A DNA stretch of 64,000 bases from an uncultured Flavobacteriales bacterium (GCA_946480085.1 CAMLHZ010000007.1:124001-188000); one strand, 5' to 3'; positions 9,685 to 18,765 are shown, counted from the stretch's first letter. Numbers and translations: made by a program. Notes: a model not told the origin generated them from the sequence alone.

Positions 9685-9700
9685 TTTTGTCTTTTTATGA

Positions 9701-10564
9701 CTATTGAATCACAAATTTCTTAGTAACAAAGTTGTTGTTTACTGCAATGTTCGCGATGTATGTTCCCGCAGGAAGACTATTTTTCAGCATAATTGAATAC
9801 CCATTCTTTCCTTTTGCAACATCACCCAATTTCTCGAATTGAACTGATTTACCATTCAAGTCAATAATATTGATAGATGCTTCACCAGTAATGGTTGATT
9901 CCATTACCACTTGTAAACCATTTGTAGCCGGATTGAACCCAACATTCACTTCGTACTTGTCGGAATTCTCATTAACTGAAGCAGTTGAACCAATAGGGAA
10001 TTGTGTTAAACGAATAACGTCTCCACCAGATCCACCATTGGCATTTGTTTCGTTTGTTGCCAAATAGAACGTAACCGTTCCAACATTTGTTGCTGGTGCT
10101 GTCCAATCAAACGACCATGAAGTAAGCGCAGTTCCTGCCGTTTTATGAGTGATGTATTTTTTACTTGAACCAATTTGTTTGGTGTTGGTTGCATCTGTAA
10201 CAGCAAATGTACCAGCCATGGTATTCGACGGATTGAAAGCTGTAACCTCAAATCCATTTTTTACATTGGTTGTGTTCATTGCAATTGTAACAGTATATGT
10301 TGCTCCCGGAGTATAATCGGTTACAACACCATTACCATCTTCAATTGTTACGCTGTTAAAACCATTGTCCGCTTGAACACTTCCACTGTGACATACTGTA
10401 CAGTTTTGTTCACCAGGAGCACCAGTTCTTCCGGTTGGAGCACCGGCTTCGTTTTTATGCGAGTTTTTGTAATACGTTTCTAACTGCGAGTTGTTTTTCC
10501 ATGTGAAACTTAGCAAAAAAGCGGAAAGTCCCAAAGCTGAAATAAAGAAGTAGTTTTTTTTCAT
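9701..10564 (-). CDS. Secreted single-heme c-type protein with choice-of-anchor-V-like domain and T9SS tail
   Basis: A 287-residue protein with an N-terminal signal segment. One c-type heme motif CTVCH occupies residues 55-59, followed by a reeler/choice-of-anchor-V-like beta domain (about 65-190). The C-terminal 80 residues are a T9SS sorting domain with IINIIDLNGKSV-type and LPAGTYIANI-type strands ending KKFVIQ. Heme motif plus sorting signal suggests a surface or extracellular redox protein (inference). It is the last gene of a five-gene minus-strand run whose preceding member is another single-heme protein, two bases away. Confidence 0.75.
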   Translation of the reverse strand: MKKNYFFISALGLSAFLLSFTWKNNSQLETYYKNSHKNEAGAPTGRTGAPGEQNCTVCHSGSVQADNGFNSVTIEDGNGVVTDYTPGATYTVTIAMNTTNVKNGFEVTAFNPSNTMAGTFAVTDATNTKQIGSSKKYITHKTAGTALTSWSFDWTAPATNVGTVTFYLATNETNANGGSGGDVIRLTQFPIGSTASVNENSDKYEVNVGFNPATNGLQVVMESTITGEASINIIDLNGKSVQFEKLGDVAKGKNGYSIMLKNSLPAGTYIANIAVNNNFVTKKFVIQ

Positions 10565-10566
10565 TG

Positions 10567-10920
10567 TTAATTATTTGGTTTATTATTTTGAATCCAACAA
10601 CTGAATGTTTTTATCAAAGAATCTGGCAGGGCCGGACCTCCTTGCGGCATCAACTGAAAGCCTTCGTTGCGCATAGCGCCTAGCATATCACTTGCATTGT
10701 CCGAAATGGAGGCATGGGATGTAAAGGTATAGCCAGTTGAATTTCCGTCGTCGTGACAAGAAAGACAATTGTCTGTTATGAGCGGCATCACATCATCTGA
10801 GAATGAAATGGTGTCCGAACAAGAAGGATCAAATTCAATATTTGGCGCTTTGTCCTTAGTACAACTAGTAGACAAAGAAATCGCCGAACTTGCAATAAGT
10901 AAAAGCACCAAAAATCTCAT
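10567..10920 (-). CDS. Single-heme c-type cytochrome-like lipoprotein
   Basis: A 117-residue protein with lipobox SLSTSC (Cys20) and one heme motif CLSCH (residues 52-56) in DVMPLITDNCLSCHD. This is the usual N-terminal helix of small c-type cytochromes. A distal methionine ligand may be among the Met residues at about 80-95. It should sit in the envelope, lipid-anchored. A one-base gap separates it from the next upstream gene, so co-transcription is near certain. The electron partner is unknown. Confidence 0.7.
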   Translation of the reverse strand: MRFLVLLLIASSAISLSTSCTKDKAPNIEFDPSCSDTISFSDDVMPLITDNCLSCHDDGNSTGYTFTSHASISDNASDMLGAMRNEGFQLMPQGGPALPDSLIKTFSCWIQNNKPNN

Positions 10921-10921
10921 A

Positions 10922-11341
10922 TTAATTATCGTTTCTATTAAACAATGGTTTGAATGCGAACCAGCTTAAAGCAGGCACAAATACCAATGGCATGGAAAGT
11001 CCGAAGAATTCAAATCCCATCATTTCCGCATCGGATCCCACTTCAAATTCAGGAAAACCGTAAAGAACAATTAGGAATGAAACCATTATACAAACGGTTG
11101 CCGTCAGAAAGTTCACTATAAATTCACCGATGTTTTTATTCTTAATGACCTTTGAAAACAGAGCCATTAATAAACACAATCCAATGGTGAACATAAAGTT
11201 GTACGCAATGATGTAAGTCATTGAAGGAGCCAGGCCGCCAAAATCGAAAACGATTCCACCAAACATACTTGTGTATACAATGCTGATTAGCGAGCCAAAA
11301 CCGCCCGCAATTAAAGCGAGAATGAAATATCTTACGAACAT
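10922..11341 (-). CDS. Four-helix membrane protein, unknown
   Basis: 139 residues with about four hydrophobic segments. The first is FILALIAGGFGSLISIVYTSMF, then a helix ending MFTIGLCLLMALFSKVI, one around FLTATVCIMVSFLIVLYGF, and one near FFGLSMPLVFVPALSWFAF. No heme, metal or nucleotide motif is visible. It sits three bases from the yceI-like gene and one base from the cytochrome-like gene. By context it could be an inner-membrane partner of the cytochrome-like proteins, but this is inference. Confidence 0.65.
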   Translation of the reverse strand: MFVRYFILALIAGGFGSLISIVYTSMFGGIVFDFGGLAPSMTYIIAYNFMFTIGLCLLMALFSKVIKNKNIGEFIVNFLTATVCIMVSFLIVLYGFPEFEVGSDAEMMGFEFFGLSMPLVFVPALSWFAFKPLFNRNDN

Positions 11342-11344
11342 ATT

Positions 11345-11884
11345 TTATTTTTTAGAAACAGGTAAAGAGTAAGTTACGTTCATTACATCAGGAACAGCCT
11401 CACTTTTCTTTCCAACTTTGTAATCCATACGATTCACAGTGAATGTTCCCGAGAACGTAACATCCGTTCCTGATTTAGTCACTTTTGCTGGAATGGTTTT
11501 TTCCTTTGTTACACCTTTCATTGTCAATTTTCCTGTGATCTTGTATTCATCACCGGACTTAACAATTTTACTTGAAACAAATTTGATGTCTGGATATTTC
11601 GCTGCATCGAACCACTCAGAAGTCTGAGCTTTTTTATTCTGCATTGAATTTCCTGTGTTCACACCTGAAACCGGAATTTTCAAATCGAATTTAGAGTTTG
11701 CCAAATCGGCGTCGTCCCATTTTACTGTTCCGCTAATCGTTTTAAAGCTTCCACTTGGATCTTTACTTTTGAATGCAATTGAATGCGAATCTTTGATCTT
11801 ATAATCTGCAGGCGGATTGATTACCACAAATGCAGATCCAATGAATAGAGCCACTGCTAACATTGGGAAAATGAACTTTTTCAT
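11345..11884 (-). CDS. YceI family protein, periplasmic
   Basis: A 179-residue protein with signal peptide MKKFIFPMLAVALFIGSAFVV, followed by the lipocalin-like YceI beta barrel. Recognisable elements are DSHSIAFKSK, the SGTVKWDDADLANSKFDLKIPV strand pair, and NTGNSMQNKKAQTSEWFDAAKYPDIKFVSSKI, the family signature. YceI proteins bind isoprenoid-type ligands and often neighbour cytochromes. The neighbours here are a DUF5777-type barrel and two c-type heme proteins, a context I recall from other Bacteroidota. Confidence 0.9.
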   Translation of the reverse strand: MKKFIFPMLAVALFIGSAFVVINPPADYKIKDSHSIAFKSKDPSGSFKTISGTVKWDDADLANSKFDLKIPVSGVNTGNSMQNKKAQTSEWFDAAKYPDIKFVSSKIVKSGDEYKITGKLTMKGVTKEKTIPAKVTKSGTDVTFSGTFTVNRMDYKVGKKSEAVPDVMNVTYSLPVSKK

Positions 11885-11910
11885 ATTTACTTTTATTTTA
11901 AGATTATTAA

Positions 11911-12849
11911 TTATTCTTCGTGATTACCTACATCGAACTTACGACCGATGCAAAAACCTAGCCTGAATTGACCTTTCAACCAATCTTCGGTTGTATTCGT
12001 GATAAACTGGGTTTCACCAAAACCTGTGGAATTTGTCACGTAAATGGTGAAGTTATGTCCAAAGGTCAACCACTCAATTGCAAATCCAAGACTATTGGTA
12101 TAATTGGTTCTTAAATTTGCATCAGGCAAGCAATGGTAATACTCTGTTATGAAACCTACTTTCTTCGTAATGGCCCAACGAAAGGCACCACCAACTGCGA
12201 AAAGAGTGTTTTGATCGTCGCTTGCAACGTAATTTCTGTGCACAACTGTTGGCATTAACGCTACAGTTAAAACATCTGCAAAGTTTTTGGTGATATTCAC
12301 TTGCGCACTGTAAGCAAAACGATGCACTTGTTTTGGAAAATGCTGCACCATGGAAATATCTTCTGAAGCTTTCATATAAGTGTAACTTGTTGTTCCCAAA
12401 ACACTCAATGAAATAGGTGTCGACTCACGATCTTGCTGAAGTATTCTATATTTCGTAAATGCATCAACCAATGATCGGTAAGGATTTCCATTTCCTTTCG
12501 AACGACCAAGACCAACCATCCAGTTGTCTGTAATTCCATATTCAAATGCCATTCTGATATCTGCCGAATTGTCTAAACCAAACCAGGACTGTACTCCACC
12601 GTTGGTTCCGGCTAAATCGCCAAAACGATGTTCAATTCGAAATTCCATGACACCTTTTCTTAGTGTTTCTGTTGAATGACCGCTAACAATTCTTGTGGAC
12701 TCGAATGGAGTAATTGGTTCAACATAAGGAGTTTCTTCCTCAATTGATTCTGTTTCCATTTCAACCAGCGTGTCTTCTTGTGCCACACCCAATGAAGGTG
12801 CTAAGAATCCGACACTAAAAACGATTAATAAGTTGTTTACAATTTTCAT
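11911..12849 (-). CDS. DUF5777-like outer-membrane beta-barrel protein
   Basis: 312 residues with a signal peptide (SVGFLAPSLGVAQ), an acidic linker EMETESIEEETPYVEP, then alternating beta strands to the end. Motifs such as MEFRIEHRFGDLAGTNGGVQSWFGLDNSADIRMAFEYGITDNWMVGLGRSKGN are those I associate with DUF5777 barrels. It is the first gene of the operon that continues with YceI, a membrane protein and two single-heme proteins, and its promoter region holds a 12-bp dyad. Confidence 0.7.
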   Translation of the reverse strand: MKIVNNLLIVFSVGFLAPSLGVAQEDTLVEMETESIEEETPYVEPITPFESTRIVSGHSTETLRKGVMEFRIEHRFGDLAGTNGGVQSWFGLDNSADIRMAFEYGITDNWMVGLGRSKGNGNPYRSLVDAFTKYRILQQDRESTPISLSVLGTTSYTYMKASEDISMVQHFPKQVHRFAYSAQVNITKNFADVLTVALMPTVVHRNYVASDDQNTLFAVGGAFRWAITKKVGFITEYYHCLPDANLRTNYTNSLGFAIEWLTFGHNFTIYVTNSTGFGETQFITNTTEDWLKGQFRLGFCIGRKFDVGNHEE

Positions 12850-12876
12850 TTCGACGCTAAAGTATATAAAAAATGT

Positions 12877-12888
12877 TTACCATGGTAA
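12877..12888. promoter_or_regulatory. Operator candidate TTACCATGGTAA
   Basis: A perfect 12-bp palindrome 28 bases before the DUF5777-like start. It lies about where the -33 region should be for a -7-like element near 12857-12864, a position suited to repression. A one-base variant, TTACCGTGGTAA, occurs at 32185-32196. Confidence 0.45.
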
Positions 12889-13084
12889 CAAAATTAAATC
12901 TGCCCTCAATTTTAACTGAATTTTACAAAATTGAGTGAAATAATTGATTTATCAAATATTTCTACCAAGATAGTAAGTTAAATAAAAGGTTGGAATTAAA
13001 ATTAAAAAATATCCATTCATGCGCAGATTGTTTATTATTTAAGAATAAACCCTATATTGTTGTGAAAATAACACACTTCTTTAT
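12889..13084. other. AT-rich divergent intergenic region
   Basis: About 200 AT-rich bases between the DUF5777 operon and the plus-strand secreted-protein gene. It holds a 9-bp hairpin CTCAATTTT/AAAATTGAG around 12905-12940. No further gene or clear promoter was recognised. Confidence 0.4.
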
Positions 13085-13873
13085 ATGAAAAAGGTCTTAC
13101 TTTTTTTACTTACGTTCATTACATGCACTTTAGATTTATCAGCAACTCCAACTCTTCAAATATCCTGGAAATTTATCAATGTTATTGATGGTTATGATCA
13201 TCTAAATAAGATTGAAGTTTACATTGATGGCAGCCTTATTTCAACAAGTGAATCTGTTCATGAGTCGCAATTGTCGACGCATACTGTTGACGTTACCAAA
13301 GGCAAACACGAGGTTGTAATTCGCAATTATGCTTATTACAATGAAAATTGGGAAGAACATTTGGTTTCGAAAGGCTATTCTCTTGATGCAAATTTTGATG
13401 AAGTCAGAATGTTGAAAAAGAAAAATTATCTCACACTTGTTTGGGATATCGATAAAACTGGTCCGGAGGCTTTGACTTATGCATGGACGAAGCCAACAGC
13501 AAAACTGTTAATGTCTCCAGAACAAAGTAAATCAGGAACAGCGCTTTCAGTGAAATGGAAATTCGACAATGTGAATGAAGGATATGATCATGATATACGA
13601 CTGATTGTTTACGCGGATGGAAAGCGTTACCATGTTTCTAACATTGCCAAAAGTTCGGTCGGAAATCAATTCAAAGTGACTCTTCCGAAAACAACCAAGG
13701 ACTTGAAGATTGTTGCTGAATCATTTTATGAAGGAACCTGGGAAGAACATTCAGTTAAAAATTCTTATTCGATGGATGCGGTAGTCCAAAAAACCGGTCC
13801 TTTTCCGTCAAAAGTTTCGTTAGATGTGAAATTTGATATAAAATCTGAATCAGTTAATCCCGTTTGGAAGTAA
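13085..13873 (+). CDS. Exported protein with two tandem copies of an unknown beta domain
   Basis: 262 residues with signal peptide MKKVLLFLLTFITCTLDLSA. Two homologous domains of about 100 residues follow. Copy one has LQISWKFINVIDGYDHLNKIEV ... NENWEEHLVSKGYSLDA; copy two has LSVKWKFDNVNEGYDHDIRLIV ... EGTWEEHSVKNSYSMDA. The shared NWEEH/TWEEH and GYDH motifs make the internal duplication plain. I do not recognise the domain; it resembles a small Ig-like or carbohydrate-associated sheet. truA starts nine bases after the stop. Confidence 0.7.
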   Translation: MKKVLLFLLTFITCTLDLSATPTLQISWKFINVIDGYDHLNKIEVYIDGSLISTSESVHESQLSTHTVDVTKGKHEVVIRNYAYYNENWEEHLVSKGYSLDANFDEVRMLKKKNYLTLVWDIDKTGPEALTYAWTKPTAKLLMSPEQSKSGTALSVKWKFDNVNEGYDHDIRLIVYADGKRYHVSNIAKSSVGNQFKVTLPKTTKDLKIVAESFYEGTWEEHSVKNSYSMDAVVQKTGPFPSKVSLDVKFDIKSESVNPVWK

Positions 13874-13878
13874 CTTTG
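13871..13878 (+). promoter_or_regulatory. -7 element of truA
   Basis: TAACTTTG overlaps the stop codon of the preceding gene and ends four bases before the truA start, implying a near-leaderless message. Confidence 0.45.
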
Positions 13879-13882
13879 CGCC

Positions 13883-14635
13883 ATGCGCTATGCAATAGAA
13901 CTTTCATACAGAGGTACCCATTACAACGGTTGGCAAATCCAACCAAATGCACCTTCGGTTCAGGAAGAAATTGAACGTCGGTTGACACAATTGTTTGGCA
14001 ATACGCCAATTTCAGTTGTAGGTTGTGGTAGAACGGATACAGGTGTTCACGCGTCTTATTATGTGTTGCATTTCGATTCGGATAAGGCTCAGGATTGTGA
14101 AGAGCTGAAATACAAGTTGAACAAGATGCTTCCTGACGACATTGCTCTTTTTTCTGTTCAATTGGTATCAGAGGAATTTCATGCACGCTTTTCGGCAACA
14201 TCCAGAACTTATCATTATTTCATTCATAAGGAGAAAGATGCATTTATAACGAATAGCCTTCTTCTGAGTCGTGCTATTGATCTGGAGGCGATGAATAAAG
14301 CTGCTCAGATTTTGATCGGAAAGCAGGATTTTACTTCTTTATCGAAGCTTCATACGGATGTGAAGACTAATATTTGCGATTTGACTTCAGCAAAATGGCT
14401 GGAGAATGAACACGGAATTTATTTTGAGATTTCTGCCAATCGATTCTTAAGAAATATGGTTCGTGCAACGGTGGGAACGTTGTTGGAAGTTGGATATGGT
14501 GTTTTGCAACCAGATGATGTTCGAACGATATTAGATGCGAAAGATAGAGGCGAGGCTAAATTGTCTGTTCCAGCTCATGCTTTATTCTTAAGTAATGTGG
14601 AATATCCTCTGGAATTGTTTTCTCGTGTAAAATAA
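13883..14635 (+). CDS. truA: tRNA pseudouridine(38-40) synthase TruA
   Basis: A 250-residue TruA of normal length. The catalytic aspartate is Asp52 in GCGRTDTGVHASYY. RFLRNMVRATVGTLLEVG near residues 190-210 and FHARFSATSRTYHYFI around 110 are family motifs. It isomerises uridines 38-40 of the tRNA anticodon arm. The start follows directly from the promoter element upstream. Confidence 0.97.
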   Translation: MRYAIELSYRGTHYNGWQIQPNAPSVQEEIERRLTQLFGNTPISVVGCGRTDTGVHASYYVLHFDSDKAQDCEELKYKLNKMLPDDIALFSVQLVSEEFHARFSATSRTYHYFIHKEKDAFITNSLLLSRAIDLEAMNKAAQILIGKQDFTSLSKLHTDVKTNICDLTSAKWLENEHGIYFEISANRFLRNMVRATVGTLLEVGYGVLQPDDVRTILDAKDRGEAKLSVPAHALFLSNVEYPLELFSRVK

Positions 14636-14686
14636 AAATGGCCGATCCCGCAGATACGAGTCGACCATTCCATTATTTTGTAAATT

Positions 14687-15967
14687 CTATTCTATAACGA
14701 CGATATAATTGTTTTTCTTTCCTTTTCCAAGAAGAATAAATTTATCGTTGATGAGGTCATTTGCATTGACTGTTGTGCCTTCCACCACTTTTTCCTTGTT
14801 CAGTGAAATTGCATTTGCTTTCAGTTCGCGTTTTGCTTCACCGTTTGAAGATAAGAAGTTGGTTCTTGATCCTAAAAGCTCTACAATACTAACTCCGGCA
14901 TTGATCTCGTCTCTTGAAATTGTTGCCATTGGAACGCCTTCAAAAACGCTTAGGAATGTTTCATTCGATAATTTTCTAAGATCTTCAGATGTTGATTTTC
15001 CGAACAGGATGTTTGAAGCGGCAATTGCCATCTCCAACGCTTCTTGCCCGTGAACTCGAACTGTGATTTCTTCCGCTACTGCTTTCTGAAGAATGCGTAA
15101 ATGCGGAGCTTGGTTGTGTTCTGCCTCAATTGCTTCAATTTCCTCTTTCGTTTTCAAAGTGAAAATACGAATGTAGTTTGGAGCATCATTATCAGCAGCA
15201 TTCAGCCAAAACTGGTAAAATTGGTAGGGAGAAGTTCTCTCCGGGTCTAACCAAACGCTTCCTCCTTCTGTTTTTCCAAATTTTGTTCCGTCAGCTTTTC
15301 TTATCAAAGGAGTTGTAACGGCATAAGCTTCACCACCCGATTTTCTACGAATCAATTCTGTTCCGGTAACAATATTTCCCCATTGATCAGAACCACCCAT
15401 TTGAACGATGCAATTGTGATTTTTATTCAAATGGTAGAAATCGTATCCCTGCACCAATTGGTAGCTGAATTCAGTAAAACTCATTCCTGTTTCCAGACGT
15501 GATTTTACAGAGTCTTTCGACATCATGTAATTTACGGTAATGTGCTTTCCAACATCACGGATAAAATCAAGGAATGAGAATTCCTTAAACCAATCGTAGT
15601 TGTTTACCATAACGGCTCCATTCGGGGCATCACTAAAATCCAAAAACTTCGACAATTGGTTCTCTACACATTTTACATTGTGATTCAATGTTTCTGCATC
15701 TAATAAATTGCGTTCTGCCGATTTTCCTGAAGGATCACCAACCATTCCGGTTGCACCACCAACCAAAGCATACGGTTTGTGCCCGGCGCGCTGAAAATGA
15801 ACAAGTGTCATGATTTGAACCAAATGTCCAACATGAAGTGAGTCAGCAGTTGGGTCAAACCCAATATAACCACCCGAAACTGCTTTGTTTAAAGCTTCTT
15901 CTGTTCCTGGCATAATATCGTGGATCATTCCTCTCCAACGCAATTCTTCGATAACGTTCTTGTGCAT
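14687..15967 (-). CDS. tyrS: Tyrosyl-tRNA synthetase
   Basis: 426 residues from the chosen start [13 protein letters not shown]. The class I signatures are HVGH (residues 45-48) and KFGKT in [15 protein letters not shown]-terminal S4-like RNA-binding segment ends with [15 protein letters not shown]. An in-frame ATG at 16057 would add 30 residues of unlike composition, but a TATTTTTG promoter element lies between (16008-16015), so the shorter form is almost certainly right. Two long palindromes lie upstream of the promoter. Confidence 0.95.
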   Translation of the reverse strand: MHKNVIEELRWRGMIHDIMPGTEEALNKAVSGGYIGFDPTADSLHVGHLVQIMTLVHFQRAGHKPYALVGGATGMVGDPSGKSAERNLLDAETLNHNVKCVENQLSKFLDFSDAPNGAVMVNNYDWFKEFSFLDFIRDVGKHITVNYMMSKDSVKSRLETGMSFTEFSYQLVQGYDFYHLNKNHNCIVQMGGSDQWGNIVTGTELIRRKSGGEAYAVTTPLIRKADGTKFGKTEGGSVWLDPERTSPYQFYQFWLNAADNDAPNYIRIFTLKTKEEIEAIEAEHNQAPHLRILQKAVAEEITVRVHGQEALEMAIAASNILFGKSTSEDLRKLSNETFLSVFEGVPMATISRDEINAGVSIVELLGSRTNFLSSNGEAKRELKANAISLNKEKVVEGTTVNANDLINDKFILLGKGKKNNYIVVIE

Positions 15968-16007
15968 TTTCTTGATTTTTTGTGGACCTCCGTTTTGGAA
16001 GACGTTG

Positions 16008-16015
16008 CAAAAATA
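16008..16015 (-). promoter_or_regulatory. -7 element of tyrS
   Basis: On the minus strand TATTTTTG lies 40 bases before the tyrS start at 15967. Confidence 0.5.
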
Positions 16016-16059
16016 GAGAAATTCAAAGAATTTGGCTTCTTTGTAACATTTCAACATAT

Positions 16060-16127
16060 CATCTTAGCAATATTGCTAAGATGTTTTTTTAACTAATCAC
16101 ATCCAACTTAACAATATTGTTAAGTTG
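16060..16127. promoter_or_regulatory. Two perfect 24-bp palindromes upstream of tyrS
   Basis: 16060-16083 (core TTAGCAATATTGCTAA) and 16104-16127 (core TTAACAATATTGTTAA) are each perfectly self-complementary over 24 bases and share the core consensus TTARCAATATTGYTAA. Their centres are 44 bases apart. They lie 45-110 bases upstream of the tyrS -7 element and downstream of the PorP/SprF-like gene. They look like paired sites for a dimeric regulator. The T-run after the first copy would allow a terminator only on the plus strand, where no gene ends. Confidence 0.65.
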
Positions 16128-16150
16128 CTGGTCGGAATTCAGCTCAATCC

Positions 16151-17014
16151 CTATTTCAATAGAAAGGACACCACCACCTCATGCGTTAAATTCGGAGTGT
16201 TTTCGTAAATCTGTAGATCAACGTATTCAAGACTATAACCAACTCTAAATTTTTCCTTGAAATCATATCCAAGCATTCCGCCATAACTTCTGTCACCTAA
16301 AATGATGTTCTGAATATTAAACCCAAACCATAAATTATTTCGACGTGCCATTAGCGAAGAATGTGAAGCTGATTTCACCCAGTCTGTATAAATGTGTAAA
16401 GCAGGTGTAAGTCTCCAGCTAGGATTTAGGTCTAAAGTATAGTCTGCGTTGAAATGACCATTTGCACTATATCCATCACTATTGTTTAGTATTGAACTAT
16501 TATTGAGCTGAGTAATGGAGATTCCGATATTCCATTTTTCGTGATGCAGAGCGGCTCCTAAATCGACCTGAAAACGACTATCACGGTATTTTGGTAAACT
16601 CGGGTCATTGGGATTATTAGGATAGACAAAGTTTCCGTTATTTAGCATTGTAAGTGCGCCTAATGAAGTTCCGAAAGACAAAACCATATTTTTTACGGGT
16701 AAATGAAAGGCATAAGTTGCCAACGCCGTGTGTTGCTGGTTAAATCCGATGGTTTCGTATTCATAGCTGATTCCGGCTGCACCATGAATTTTATCGATCT
16801 TCTGCGCATAATTTGCCCAAAGTACCGTTGGTGCGCCATTAACACTTGTCCATTGATTTCGCCATTGAACATTAGCTGCCTGCTTGTATTGTAAACCTGT
16901 CATGGCAGGATTAAAATGCATGTAATTGTTCCAAAAAAGTGTGCTTGGGATTTCATTCTGCGAAAAAGCATTGCCAGCCGCAAGAAAAAGAATGAAGATA
17001 AAGGATCTAGGCAT
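16151..17014 (-). CDS. PorP/SprF family type IX secretion membrane protein
   Basis: 287 residues from start MPRSFIFILFLAAGNAFSQ, a clear signal peptide. A PorP/SprF beta-barrel follows, with NNYMHFNPAMTGLQYKQAANVQWRNQW near the N-terminus and the GYMLGYDF-type strand late in the protein. PorP/SprF proteins anchor T9SS cargo adhesins at the outer membrane. An ATG 36 bases further upstream lies ahead of the apparent promoter and is unlikely. The cargo is unknown; the giant repeat protein at 56752 is far away in this window. Confidence 0.9.
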   Translation of the reverse strand: MPRSFIFILFLAAGNAFSQNEIPSTLFWNNYMHFNPAMTGLQYKQAANVQWRNQWTSVNGAPTVLWANYAQKIDKIHGAAGISYEYETIGFNQQHTALATYAFHLPVKNMVLSFGTSLGALTMLNNGNFVYPNNPNDPSLPKYRDSRFQVDLGAALHHEKWNIGISITQLNNSSILNNSDGYSANGHFNADYTLDLNPSWRLTPALHIYTDWVKSASHSSLMARRNNLWFGFNIQNIILGDRSYGGMLGYDFKEKFRVGYSLEYVDLQIYENTPNLTHEVVVSFLLK

Positions 17015-17029
17015 TTTTACAATTTTGGG

Positions 17030-17037
17030 TAAAAGTA
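17030..17037 (-). promoter_or_regulatory. -7 element of PorP/SprF-like gene
   Basis: On the minus strand TACTTTTA (one mismatch to TAnnTTTG) follows a TTG by 20 bases and lies 15 bases before the start at 17014. Confidence 0.45.
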
Positions 17038-17121
17038 AGTACTGAACCATTAATTGCCAAATGAAATCTGTTTTCCAACAATTTTGACTTTTACCTTTTA
17101 ATTTTTGATTTACTTTAAGCT

Positions 17122-17811
17122 ATGCTTCAAACTCGAAAAGAAATTGCCTTCATGGTAATGGCTGGAATTTTCATCACCAGCGCTATTGTTGCCGAATTGA
17201 TTTCCTGCAAACTGGTTTATATGGGGTCTTATTTGCCTTCAATTATTGCTGGAATTGTTCCCTGGCCAGTCGTTTTCCTTTTGACAGATGTAATGAATGA
17301 GTATTTTGGTAAACAAGCCGTGCGTCGTTTAAGTTGGATCACCGCCGGATTGATCGCTTTCTGTTTCATCATTGTTTTCGTTGCTGTTCAATTACCAACT
17401 GCTAAAGGATCTCCACTCTCTGATATGGAATTCAGAAAAGCATTTCAAGGATCTCTTTTCATTATGGTGGGAAGTATTACGGCTTTTATTGTTTCACAAA
17501 TGTTGGACGTCCGTCTTTTCCATTTCTTTAATCGAAGCACAAAAGGGAAGATGATTTGGCTAAGAAGTACAGGTTCTACCGTTGTTTCGCAGTTAGCGGA
17601 CTCTTACATTGTTGCTTTCATCGGACTTTATCTTTCGGGTTTCATGACTTTTGAGGTTGCGATGAACAAGGCGATTACAGGCTATCTAACTAAAATGGTA
17701 TTCGCTGGAGCATTGACGCCATTTGTGTACTTAATGCATTATTTAGCGCGAAATATTCTTGGTGAAAAACCAAAAATTGAAGCTGAACCCAGAGGCGATC
17801 TATTGGATTAA
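17122..17811 (+). CDS. Queuosine precursor transporter family (VUT/YhhQ-like) membrane protein
   Basis: 229 residues with six or so hydrophobic segments. Motifs include AELISCKLVYMGSYLPSIIAGIVPWPVVFLLTDVMNEYFGKQAVRRLSW and, later, STVVSQLADSYIVAFIGLYLSG. These match the YhhQ/VUT family, whose characterised members import queuosine precursors such as preQ0 across the inner membrane. The stop overlaps the stop of the convergent downstream gene. Confidence 0.85.
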   Translation: MLQTRKEIAFMVMAGIFITSAIVAELISCKLVYMGSYLPSIIAGIVPWPVVFLLTDVMNEYFGKQAVRRLSWITAGLIAFCFIIVFVAVQLPTAKGSPLSDMEFRKAFQGSLFIMVGSITAFIVSQMLDVRLFHFFNRSTKGKMIWLRSTGSTVVSQLADSYIVAFIGLYLSGFMTFEVAMNKAITGYLTKMVFAGALTPFVYLMHYLARNILGEKPKIEAEPRGDLLD

Positions 17812-18716
17812 CGCCACTTATTTGGAGTCTTTGTTTCCTGGTTGAGAAGAACCATTATTAATTGGTCTTCGGTACATGAAATGATGGAAAATGTGTATTG
17901 AATATTCTCGTTTTTCATCATTAATATGCTAGTTCCCGGAAATACGGAGCAAATACACTTATAACCTTTTATGTAAATACCATCGATTATTCCTTGCGTA
18001 GGACTCGTCGAACTCTTTCCTTCATTAGAACTGGTATAATACGATTGATCTATTTCACCTATTAGTGATCCATCTTTAAATTCAAAGAAAAATTGAATTC
18101 CGTTAGTGAATTGTTCTTTACAGGAACTCTTATATAAGGTTATCGTATCCTTAAGCTGTAATTTTTTATCCGCAATTTTTGAGTAATCAAGTCGTCCTTG
18201 TTGCCAAGCTCCGAGTAATTTTTGTTCAAGATGAACAGAATCAACAAACGGTTTGTAGATAGAGCAGCTTTCAATGCCGACTTCACCATAGCTTTTTGAT
18301 TTCAATGATTCAATAAGACGAAGCTCCTTTCCGTTGTATTTGATGGTGAACTTCGCTATATCTAGTCTGTTCTTTTTGGTCTCTAAATAGGTTACAATTT
18401 CGGAGCCATGATAGGAATGAAAATCTGTCATTTCATATTTGTAGCCTGCAGGTGCAGCTCGATAAAAGCGTTGCGGAGGTGAAAAGAAAATCAGTGAATC
18501 TTTTGTGATGCGAATGTGAAACTTATCATTTACAGGCTCATAAAGGGCTGAACTATTTGTTTCATCGCCCGAATAATACGTTACTCCAGATAAATACCAG
18601 TCTCCTTGGAAGTCTGTACGCATGGTATCGATAATAGGTGCCGGACCATTTATTTCACCCTGTGCATGAGATAGAAAAGTAACGAATAGAAAAAGTAGAC
18701 AGTTGTAGATTTTCAT
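17808..18716 (-). CDS. Exported hypothetical protein
   Basis: 302 residues from start MKIYNCLLFLFVTFLSHAQ, a clean signal peptide. An in-frame ATG 27 bases upstream would bury the signal peptide. It is rich in charged and aromatic residues with beta-type patterns (GDWYLSGVTYYSGDE, GAWQQGRLDYSKIADK). The latter recurs in lipocalin-like proteins, but I assign no family. It overlaps the stop of the convergent transporter gene by four bases. Confidence 0.65.
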   Translation of the reverse strand: MKIYNCLLFLFVTFLSHAQGEINGPAPIIDTMRTDFQGDWYLSGVTYYSGDETNSSALYEPVNDKFHIRITKDSLIFFSPPQRFYRAAPAGYKYEMTDFHSYHGSEIVTYLETKKNRLDIAKFTIKYNGKELRLIESLKSKSYGEVGIESCSIYKPFVDSVHLEQKLLGAWQQGRLDYSKIADKKLQLKDTITLYKSSCKEQFTNGIQFFFEFKDGSLIGEIDQSYYTSSNEGKSSTSPTQGIIDGIYIKGYKCICSVFPGTSILMMKNENIQYTFSIISCTEDQLIMVLLNQETKTPNKWR

Positions 18717-18765
18717 ATGATTCGAAAACCTTAAAGCTATCAAAATGTTACAGTTATTTGTTTGT

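Noticed and set aside
10567..10920. Cytochrome c552-type assignment for the small heme lipoprotein
   Set aside because: One CxxCH motif alone does not place it in a named cytochrome family.
16057..16083. Minus-strand start at 16057 for tyrS and a terminator on the first palindrome
   Set aside because: The promoter element lies downstream of that start, and no plus-strand gene ends before the palindrome.
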